Below, in pieces: positions 1 through 5,167 of a DNA stretch of 6,900 nt (position 1 is the first letter of the stretch; each line of letters begins with the position of its first letter). The notes beneath the pieces were generated by a model that was not told the DNA's origin, did not search any database, and saw nothing but the letters and a program-made list of their open reading frames with translations. The position numbers were made by a program, and so were the translations under genes. Origin of the DNA: an uncultured Peptostreptococcaceae bacterium (GTDB taxonomy: Bacteria; Bacillota; Clostridia; Peptostreptococcales; Anaerovoracaceae); contig CAJOQI010000087.1 in assembly GCA_905236895.1 (NCBI GenBank), positions 1 through 6,900 on the forward strand. The letters run 5' to 3'.

Positions 1-588
1 GGAGAAGTGTCGAGTCTCGGTGCAGGTATACTTTGGGTCCATCCATGAATTGCTGCTGGTTGCGTGGAATCTTGCATGGGCATCTGCCTCCGCATCAAAA
101 AGCCAGAAAGGCACATAGATTCCTTTGATTTCGTCTATGTGATTTTCGTTGGTGAAAATCCTGGGAAGAAGTCTCTTCCCTCTTAAATGCTTCTTCAGTC
201 CTTCCTTTGCAGCGTTCTTGTCCAGTTTGAAGGGAATGATATAGTCGGGACGAAGATCCCCCTTGAAGGCCGAGGGCAAAACCACGGCGTTTCCGCAATA
301 AGGACAGGATGTAGCACCTATATCCTTGTCGCCTATTATCTCTCCGCCGCAGGATTCACAGGAAAAGACTCTAATATCGTCCGTCTCCCCTACCTGCCAC
401 TGAGTCTGGGGTTTCTCTTCCCACTCCATTTCGTCCTCCGTGTCCTCCATCAGATCCTCTTCATAGGATTGAAGGACGCTTTGATTGAACTCCGTGTCGC
501 AATAAGGACACTTCAGCTTCTGGAGGGAAGTGTTCCACTCTATGGACCCGCCGCAGGAAGGGCATTTATATTCTCGAAGTCCAGCCAA
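1..588 (-). CDS. TFIIB-type zinc-ribbon protein, YdjG-like (3' end beyond window)
   Basis: The frame runs from a TTG at 588-586 to the window edge, giving 196 codons with no stop. The TTG start is nearly forced: an in-frame TAA lies two codons upstream (597-595), no other start fits between, and an AGAGGAGGT Shine-Dalgarno sits 8 nt ahead. The N-terminus has two zinc ribbons, CPSCGG(x14)CPYC at about residues 9-30 and CESCGG(x14)CPYCG at about 77-99. They are separated by an acidic linker rich in Glu/Asp/Met. After them come the motifs YIIPFKLD and IYVPFWLFDA, typical of the bacterial TFIIB-zinc-ribbon family that includes B. subtilis YdjG. In that family the C-terminal part, not visible here, is usually membrane-associated. 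The gene lies directly downstream of an SPFH gene, as expected for a YdjI/YdjG pair. It is inferred to act in a membrane-stress scaffold; no catalytic role can be assigned. Family call firm, function tentative. Confidence 0.85.
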   Translation of the reverse strand, partial: MAGLREYKCPSCGGSIEWNTSLQKLKCPYCDTEFNQSVLQSYEEDLMEDTEDEMEWEEKPQTQWQVGETDDIRVFSCESCGGEIIGDKDIGATSCPYCGNAVVLPSAFKGDLRPDYIIPFKLDKNAAKEGLKKHLRGKRLLPRIFTNENHIDEIKGIYVPFWLFDAEADAHARFHATSSNSWMDPKYTCTETRHFS

Positions 589-596
589 GGGCTTTT

Positions 597-604
597 ACCT
601 CCTC
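597..604 (-). promoter_or_regulatory. Shine-Dalgarno deciding a TTG start
   Basis: Read on the minus strand this is GAGGAGGT, close to a full anti-SD complement. It is followed after 8 nt by TTG at 588-586. An in-frame TAA overlaps the spacer, so translation cannot begin further upstream. Confidence 0.8.
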
Positions 605-608
605 TATC

Positions 609-638
609 AAAAAACAGAACGCCGAAAACCGGCGCTCT
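609..638 (-). terminator. Rho-independent terminator between SPFH and zinc-ribbon genes
   Basis: On the minus strand AGAGCGCCG pairs with CGGCGTTCT (nine pairs, one G-U) around a GTTTT loop, followed by G and six T. It begins 19 nt after the SPFH stop and ends only a few bases before the next gene's Shine-Dalgarno. There is no room for a separate promoter between hairpin and gene. The element therefore probably reduces rather than abolishes expression of the downstream gene. Confidence 0.8.
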
Positions 639-656
639 TAAACTGTCTATCGGTTA

Positions 657-1922
657 TTACTCACCGAACTTTCTGCCGCATTCAGGGCAGAAGTTTGGAA
701 GATTGTTCTGGTCAGCGGGAGCGTATCCGCAGCCAAGACATTTCTTTGCAGCTTCCGGTCTCTTGGTTCCGCAGTTAACGCAGAAATTATTGTCATTCAT
801 CTTTCCGCATTCAGGACAGGTCCACTGAGCTTTTTCTGCAGCTGCAACAGGAGCTGCCTGTACAGGCTCAACCGGTGTGGCCATCTGGGCCCCCTGGTTC
901 TGTGCTGCCTGCTGGAAGAGTCCCGTTGCTGTGGCTCCTCCTGTATTCATTGCCATTCCCATGCCAATGAATCCGTTCATTGCGCCGGCTTCGTTCTTTG
1001 CCGCATCCTTCATGGCTTCAGCCGTAGCCTGGGAAATGGTTGCTGCTGCCATTGCAGGATTGCTATAAACAGCTGCGTCCTGAGCGGCTTTGATTCTCTC
1101 GGAATCTTCTTCTGAAAGAACGATTGGGTTCAGTGCTATGGAAACAACCTCAAGTCCTCTCTTAAGTCCCCAGTCTCTTGTAAGCTGCGCATTCATGGCA
1201 TCGGTAATTTCGCCATAGTGGGCTGTCAGCTGGCTGGGTCTAAGCTCCAGATCCGAAAGCTTTCCAAGGGCGGGAGCCAGAGCATTAACAAACTCTGCCT
1301 TCAGCTGGGTCTCGATATTGTCGATTGTATAGTCTCTATCCACGTTTCCGCATACATTGGTGTAGAAAAGAAGAGGATCTGCGATTCTGAAGGAATAGAC
1401 GCCGGAGCATCTGATATCAACTTCCCTGTCCAGTCCAATCTTGGAATCCACAACTCTGAAGGGGATGGGACTGGGTGTGCCGAATTTATTGTCTACCAGT
1501 TCCTTGGTATTAAAGTAATAAACTCTTTGATCCTTGCCTGCATCTCCGCCGTAGCTGAAACGCTTGCCTATTGCTTCAAAGGTCTGGTGGATTGCATCAC
1601 CGAGGCTTCCTTCGAAAATGCTGGGTTCCGAAGATGTGTCATAGGTGAATTCGCCGGGCTCCGCACAAACTTCCACAATCTTTCCCTGCTCAACGATAAT
1701 CATGCACTGACCATCGGCTACCGCAATACCGGAGCCGTCGCTGATAATATTGTCAGTTCCTTTGTTGAAATTACCTGATGTTCTCTTGATGCCCCTCTTA
1801 ACCAATACATCGCTGGGCATAGCGTCACAATAGAAGAATTCCTTCCACTGATCCGTTATAACTCCGGTTGCGGATTGAACTGCAGCACCAACAACAGATT
1901 CTACCATTCTAATAAGGCCCAT
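657..1922 (-). CDS. SPFH-domain protein with C-terminal double zinc ribbon (YdjI-like)
   Basis: The 421-residue protein matches the 'virion core protein'/YdjI type of SPFH protein. The N-terminal segment (WKEFFYCDAMPSDVLVKRG, about 26-44) leads into an SPFH/band-7-like fold to about residue 285, with the FRVVDSKIGLDREVDIRCSG region in the middle. A low-complexity Ala/Gly/Met/Gln linker follows (about 288-365). Two zinc ribbons end the chain, with cysteines 369/372/381/384 and 395/398/412/415. No transmembrane helix is evident, so membrane contact would be peripheral or via partners. The ATG has AAAGGAG 6 nt upstream. Family knowledge: in B. subtilis YdjI works with YdjG and YdjH and helps recruit PspA to stressed membrane. 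No pspA or ydjH homologue lies in the visible part; they could be beyond position 1. Family call strong; the stress role is inferred. Confidence 0.92.
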   Translation of the reverse strand: MGLIRMVESVVGAAVQSATGVITDQWKEFFYCDAMPSDVLVKRGIKRTSGNFNKGTDNIISDGSGIAVADGQCMIIVEQGKIVEVCAEPGEFTYDTSSEPSIFEGSLGDAIHQTFEAIGKRFSYGGDAGKDQRVYYFNTKELVDNKFGTPSPIPFRVVDSKIGLDREVDIRCSGVYSFRIADPLLFYTNVCGNVDRDYTIDNIETQLKAEFVNALAPALGKLSDLELRPSQLTAHYGEITDAMNAQLTRDWGLKRGLEVVSIALNPIVLSEEDSERIKAAQDAAVYSNPAMAAATISQATAEAMKDAAKNEAGAMNGFIGMGMAMNTGGATATGLFQQAAQNQGAQMATPVEPVQAAPVAAAEKAQWTCPECGKMNDNNFCVNCGTKRPEAAKKCLGCGYAPADQNNLPNFCPECGRKFGE

Positions 1923-1942
1923 TTGTTTCTCCTTTCGTATAT

Positions 1943-1956
1943 GCGGAATCCTCCGC
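1943..1956 (-). other. Small hairpin in the SPFH leader
   Basis: On the minus strand GCGGA-GGAT-TCCGC forms a perfect 5-bp stem 7 nt upstream of the Shine-Dalgarno (1929-1935). A competing GCC-GTTT-GGC hairpin (1964-1955) shares two bases with it. They could be alternative leader folds, but such short stems occur by chance and no regulator is implied. Confidence 0.3.
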
Positions 1957-1981
1957 CAAACGGCTTATCTCGCCTAAATTT

Positions 1982-2010
1982 ATTATACTCCAAGAACGGT
2001 CAATCCTCAA
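1982..2010 (-). promoter_or_regulatory. Sigma-A-type promoter of the SPFH operon
   Basis: On the minus strand TTGAGG (2010-2005) is followed by a 17-nt spacer and a consensus TATAAT (1987-1982). Transcription would start near 1975, giving a leader of about 50 nt. A sigma-W-like GAAAC/CGT promoter was sought and not seen, so this copy looks housekeeping-driven, unlike the B. subtilis ydj operon. A short inverted repeat, CAATC-N6-GATTG (2001-2016), covers the -35 box. Confidence 0.7.
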
Positions 2011-2063
2011 TGATTGTCTCCGCTCTTTCCGCATATCCCCCAGCAACCTTCATATTGCCTTGT

Positions 2064-2092
2064 TTGACATATCTTTCTCCTTGGTTTATATT
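2064..2092 (+). promoter_or_regulatory. Sigma-A promoter of the small membrane protein gene
   Basis: A perfect TTGACA (2064-2069), a 17-nt spacer and TATATT (2087-2092, five of six matches) make this the best promoter in the window. The predicted start near 2099 lies about 18 nt before the ATG at 2117. It rules out the longer reading frame starting at 2060, because that ATG would precede transcription. It is divergent from the SPFH promoter, with about 53 bp between the two -35 boxes. Confidence 0.8.
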
Positions 2093-2116
2093 CGATTTAG
2101 AAATGAGGTAATTGCT

Positions 2117-2281
2117 ATGAAGAAAAAACAAAAAGTAATCGTACAGCCCGCTCCCAAAAAGGGAAGCAATGCTGTTAATATCGCAACCGCCATCACCCTT
2201 GTGGCCATGGTAGCTCTTGCGGCCATTGCTATTGCAATACCTTCAAAGGTAGGCGTGCCACTGGAGGACAAGGCTGAATAG
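2117..2281 (+). CDS. Small single-pass membrane protein, 54 aa, unknown function
   Basis: The ATG at 2117 is preceded by TGAGGT with a 7-nt spacer and by a near-consensus promoter, so this short frame is well supported despite its size. The N-terminus is strongly basic (MKKKQK, then PAPKK). One hydrophobic segment, rich in Ala/Val/Ile, spans about residues 19-41. A short, mildly acidic tail ends in LEDKAE. Positive charges before the helix suggest an N-in, C-out orientation. There is no lipobox cysteine and no clear signal-peptidase site, so it is probably a membrane anchor, not a secreted peptide. It has its own promoter and terminator and is divergent from the SPFH gene. I do not recognise a family. 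It could be a small membrane regulator, a partner of the SPFH protein, or an unrelated stress peptide. The gene is likely real; its role is unknown. Confidence 0.72.
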   Translation: MKKKQKVIVQPAPKKGSNAVNIATAITLVAMVALAAIAIAIPSKVGVPLEDKAE

Positions 2282-2291
2282 CCTTAATCTT

Positions 2292-2323
2292 GGTTCCTTA
2301 CAAATCAAGAAGGGACTCTTTTA
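2292..2323 (+). terminator. Weak hairpin after the small membrane protein gene
   Basis: GTTCCTT (2293-2299) pairs with AAGGGAC (2310-2316) around a 10-nt loop, followed by the impure U-tract TCTTTTATT. The stem contains G-U pairing, so this is at best a supplementary terminator ahead of the better one at 2325-2355. Confidence 0.35.
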
Positions 2324-2324
2324 T

Positions 2325-2355
2325 TCCCACGGCTCTGGCAGCTTTGGGATTTTTT
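2325..2355 (+). terminator. Rho-independent terminator of the small membrane protein gene
   Basis: TCCCA (2325-2329) pairs with TGGGA (2345-2349), with an inner GCT/AGC helix (2332-2334 with 2340-2342), followed immediately by six T (2350-2355). It lies upstream of the thrS promoter at 2431, separating the two transcription units. Confidence 0.7.
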
Positions 2356-2430
2356 ATTGCAATACCTTTTCTATACTCTAAGTCCGTTTTCATTATGTCA
2401 TTTTAAGCGCGGCCTTGCAAGGAAACACTA

Positions 2431-2459
2431 TTGGAAACTCAACTCTACTGTGATAAAAT
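2431..2459 (+). promoter_or_regulatory. thrS promoter with extended -10
   Basis: TTGGAA (2431-2436), a 17-nt spacer and TAAAAT (2454-2459) are present, with TGA immediately before the -10 forming an extended TGn element. Transcription would start near 2466, leaving a leader of about 33 nt. That is too short for a T-box, and no T-box consensus is seen anywhere in the 217-nt gap. Confidence 0.65.
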
Positions 2460-2498
2460 ATCTTCAATATTTTTATTAACTTAAACGAGGGAAACCAA

Positions 2499-4337
2499 AT
2501 GAGCAAAGAGAATTTTTTGGAAATGTATCGCCACTCCCTTTCCCATGTATTGGCCAAGGCAGTGATTGAAATTTTCGGCAAGGAAAACGTAAAATACGCC
2601 ATCGGTCCTCAGATCGACGACGGTTTCTATTACGATTTTCTTTTGCCCAGAACCGTTACTCAGGAAGACTTTGCCGCAATCGAAGACAAGATGCGTGAAA
2701 TCCTGAAGCGTCGCGAGACTTGGACTCGCGAAGAAATCAGCAAAGAATCTGCCATGGATCTCTTCAAGGACCAGCAGTTTAAGATCGAGCTGATTCAGGA
2801 CCTTCCGGAGGACGAAACCATCAGCATTTATTATACAGGTGATGACTTTGTTGACCTTTGCCGCGGGCCTCACGTGGAGAATTCCGAAGATCTGCTTTCC
2901 GCAGCCTTCCAGATTCGCTCCGCTTCCGGTTCCTATTGGAGGGGCGACGAGAACCGTGACCAGCTTCAGAGAATCTACGCCTATGCCTTCCCAGACAAGC
3001 AGCAGCTTAAGGAGCACCTTGCTCTGATCAAGGAAGCCATGGAAAGAGACCACAAGAAGCTTGGACCTCAGCTTGGACTTTTCATGTTCGACGAAACCGC
3101 TCCCGGCATGCCCTATTGGCTGCCCAGAGGATGGAAGCTTTATAATACTTTGATGAATTTCTCCCGTGACCTGCAGGATGACTACGGCTATCAGGAAATC
3201 TGCGCACCGGTATTCAACAACCGCAAGCTCTATCTTATCAGCGGTCACTGGGCTCATTATCAAAACAATATGTTCGTTGTTCCCGAGCTGGAGAGAGACG
3301 AGAACGGACAGATTCTCCTGGACGAAAACGGTTCCTTCAAGATGAGGCCCGTTGAGGAAGCTGACATTTTCTCAGCAAAGCCCATGAACTGCCCCAACGC
3401 AATGATCGTTTTTAAGTCTCAGGTTAGATCTTATCGAGACCTGCCCTTGAGATTTTCTGAGAACAATGTTCTTCACAGAAAGGAAAAGTCCGGCCAGCTT
3501 AACGGCTTGCTGAGAGTTCAGGAATTCCGGCAGGACGACGACCACACCTTTGTTATGGAATCTCAGATTGAAGAAGAAATCGCAAAGATCTTCGAACTGA
3601 CCGACAAGATTTATTCCACTCTTGGTTTGGAATATCGTGCAGAGCTTTCCACTCGCCCGGAGGATTTCATGGGGGATATCGAAGCATGGAATATTGCGGA
3701 GACCGCTCTTAAGAATATTCTGGATTCCAAATATGGCGAAGGTGGCTACGAAATCAACGAAGGTGACGGCGCCTTCTACGGACCAAAGATCGACCTTCAG
3801 ATGAAGGACGCCCTTGGCCGTGAATGGCAGTGCGGAACCATTCAGCTTGACTTCCAGCTTCCTCTGAATTTTGGACTTAAGTATACGGCTCCCGACGGAA
3901 GCCTGAAGCAGCCGGTAGTTATTCACCGCGCACTCTACGGCTCCTTCGAGAGATTTATCGCAGTAATAATCGAAAACTTCAAGGGTGCCTTCCCCTTCTG
4001 GCTGGCTCCCACCCAGGTTGCAGTTGTTCCAATCAAGACGGAGCACAACGACTATGCCAAGGAAATCTGCAAGCTTCTGAGAGCTAACCGAGTTCGCTTT
4101 GAAGTTGACTACGAAGACAAGAATATGAATGCCAAGATCAAGGAGTTCAAGAATTTTAAGGTTCCATATATCGTAGTTGTTGGTGGACAGGAAGCAGAGA
4201 GCCGCACCGTTTCCATCAACGTCCGCGGAAGCAACCAGCAGCTGAGAAACGTACCCCTGGATACTTTCCTGGATATGTGCGATATGATGAACGAGGGAAA
4301 GAGCCTTGAGCTTATGAACGAGGTTCCTGCGGAATAA
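2499..4337 (+). CDS. thrS: Threonyl-tRNA synthetase lacking the TGS domain
   Basis: This cytoplasmic class II synthetase of 612 residues charges tRNA-Thr with threonine using ATP. Editing-domain motifs are intact: H12-x3-H16 near the N-terminus and C121-RGP-H125. In the catalytic core the zinc ligands appear as C298 (MNCP), H349 (QDDDH) and H476 (VIHRA). The motif 2 arginine is R327 in LHRKE, the motif 3 arginine is R485 in GSFERF, and H250 of SGHW is present. The anticodon-binding domain begins near WLAP at about 501. The usual N-terminal TGS domain of about 60 residues is absent: the protein starts directly at the editing domain, and an in-frame TAA at 2454-2456 prevents extension. About 23 extra residues (within about 260-293), compared with E. 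coli ThrRS, precede KPMNCP. Position 301 is Ala where E. coli has His337. GAGGG lies 7 nt before the ATG. Identification is certain. Confidence 0.97.
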   Translation: MSKENFLEMYRHSLSHVLAKAVIEIFGKENVKYAIGPQIDDGFYYDFLLPRTVTQEDFAAIEDKMREILKRRETWTREEISKESAMDLFKDQQFKIELIQDLPEDETISIYYTGDDFVDLCRGPHVENSEDLLSAAFQIRSASGSYWRGDENRDQLQRIYAYAFPDKQQLKEHLALIKEAMERDHKKLGPQLGLFMFDETAPGMPYWLPRGWKLYNTLMNFSRDLQDDYGYQEICAPVFNNRKLYLISGHWAHYQNNMFVVPELERDENGQILLDENGSFKMRPVEEADIFSAKPMNCPNAMIVFKSQVRSYRDLPLRFSENNVLHRKEKSGQLNGLLRVQEFRQDDDHTFVMESQIEEEIAKIFELTDKIYSTLGLEYRAELSTRPEDFMGDIEAWNIAETALKNILDSKYGEGGYEINEGDGAFYGPKIDLQMKDALGREWQCGTIQLDFQLPLNFGLKYTAPDGSLKQPVVIHRALYGSFERFIAVIIENFKGAFPFWLAPTQVAVVPIKTEHNDYAKEICKLLRANRVRFEVDYEDKNMNAKIKEFKNFKVPYIVVVGGQEAESRTVSINVRGSNQQLRNVPLDTFLDMCDMMNEGKSLELMNEVPAE

Positions 4338-4350
4338 TTCAACTAAAATT

Positions 4351-4391
4351 AAAAAGGCGTCCGGATTTTCATTCTTCCCGGACGCTTTTTT
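4351..4391. terminator. Bidirectional terminator between thrS and the convergent operon
   Basis: GCGTCCGG (4357-4364) and CCGGACGC (4378-4385) form a perfect 8-bp GC-rich stem with a 13-nt loop. The stem is followed by six T (4386-4391) and preceded by five A (4351-4355), which become a U-tract on the minus strand. It lies 14 nt after thrS and 72 nt beyond the stop of the convergent PrsW gene, so it can end both units. The remaining 71 nt to 4462 hold no gene, only a weak GATGACA/TGTCATC inverted repeat (4406-4412 and 4442-4448). Confidence 0.9.
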
Positions 4392-4462
4392 ATTGTCTTT
4401 TTATGGATGACATTTCACAGCGCAGCCCTGCTTTTTCTCCCTGTCATCATGTCTTTCGCCTG

Positions 4463-5167
4463 CTATAGTGGACGGTCGTTTCTGGACTCCCTGCGGACTA
4501 TCAGAATCATGGACACATCCATGATTATTACCACTACATAGAATAAAATTGTGGCCACGGTACTTGCGGTCATGGCACAGGTGTCGTAGAAACCGTGGAA
4601 TAAAACAGCAATTACTATACCCATTATGCGTGCCGCTTTGGATTTTATCATATTGCCACGATTGTAATAGCCTTTGGCGCGACCGTAGAAAAGACCCATG
4701 AAAATGCTGAAGGCCATATGTGCGGGAACCGCCAGCACCGCTCTTGCAGGAGCTATGCTAAGGCCGTAGCCCATCAGATAGCCTATATTTTCGAAGGCGG
4801 CAAATCCAAGGGAAACGAAAACGGAATAAACGATACCGTCGAAGGAGCAGTTAAACTCCGGATGTTTCCACGAAGCCAACCTCAGCATCAGGTATTTACT
4901 TCCCTCTTCAACCAGGGCAATAACCAAAAAGCAAAGCACGATCATATATATGAGGCTATTGCTTGGCAAAAGCCTGTCCACCGCGCTCATTCCCACTCCT
5001 TCAAGGGCCATGGAAATCAGTGCCGCGGGAATTCCCAGGAGGGCCAGCCTAACAAGAAGCCTCACAGGCTCTTTCTCGATTTTGTCATGTTTATAGATAA
5101 TCCACATCAGCAAGAGGGTTGGCCCCACCGCTGCCAATGCGTAAACTGAAATTGTGCTGCTATACAT
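4463..5167 (-). CDS. PrsW-family intramembrane protease
   Basis: The 234-residue polytopic membrane protein has about seven hydrophobic segments (roughly 7-25, 39-57, 72-93, 111-130, 141-163, 180-198, 203-225). All signature motifs of the PrsW branch of the CPBP/Abi-like superfamily are present: E87-E88-x2-K91, F125-E126-x3-Y130, H150-x3-S154 and H191-x3-D195. B. subtilis PrsW, of similar length, makes the first cut in the anti-sigma factor RsiW and so activates sigma-W. The substrate here is unknown and no anti-sigma factor gene is visible. The ATG overlaps the upstream aldolase stop by 8 nt (ATGTATAG). An AAAGGA site lies inside the aldolase end, so translation is probably coupled. The short tail is basic (RRESRNDRPL). 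The family call is strong; the symbol prsW is withheld because the substrate is not established. Confidence 0.92.
   Translation of the reverse strand: MYSSTISVYALAAVGPTLLLMWIIYKHDKIEKEPVRLLVRLALLGIPAALISMALEGVGMSAVDRLLPSNSLIYMIVLCFLVIALVEEGSKYLMLRLASWKHPEFNCSFDGIVYSVFVSLGFAAFENIGYLMGYGLSIAPARAVLAVPAHMAFSIFMGLFYGRAKGYYNRGNMIKSKAARIMGIVIAVLFHGFYDTCAMTASTVATILFYVVVIIMDVSMILIVRRESRNDRPL

Larger units (their letters stand above)
2230..2368 (+). repeat. Two copies of TATTGCAATACCTT flanking the terminator region
   Basis: The 14-mer TATTGCAATACCTT occurs at 2230-2243, inside the small membrane protein gene, and at 2355-2368, just after its terminator. Its first ten bases, TATTGCAATA, are a perfect palindrome. 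The copies are 125 bp apart. They might be binding sites or a local duplication; chance similarity remains possible. Confidence 0.4.

Noticed and set aside
187..828. Plus-strand open frame of about 213 codons spanning the zinc-ribbon gene and the SPFH gene end
   Set aside because: It crosses two well-supported minus-strand genes and the terminator between them. Its product has no recognisable domain.
1218..1778. Plus-strand open frame of about 186 codons opposite the SPFH gene
   Set aside because: It is antisense to the SPFH core, whose protein features are clear. No promoter or ribosome binding site was seen.
1923..2060. Sigma-W (ECF) promoter for the SPFH operon, expected from B. subtilis
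   Set aside because: No GAAAC-type -35 with a CGT-type -10 at proper spacing was seen on the minus strand, whereas a good sigma-A promoter is present.
2060..2116. Longer start (ATG at 2060) for the small membrane protein
   Set aside because: That ATG lies upstream of the -35 box at 2064-2069 and would not be in the transcript. The ATG at 2117 has the ribosome binding site and gives a cleaner membrane protein.
2481..3263. Long minus-strand open frame of about 260 codons antisense to thrS (and another at 3372-4046)
   Set aside because: They lie opposite a certain thrS gene, have no convincing ribosome binding site, and their translations show no family features. They are by-products of thrS codon usage.
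4392..4462. Possible second hairpin terminator (GCA-GCCC-TGC followed by TTTTT)
   Set aside because: The stem is only 3-4 bp. It adds nothing beside the strong bidirectional terminator at 4351-4391.
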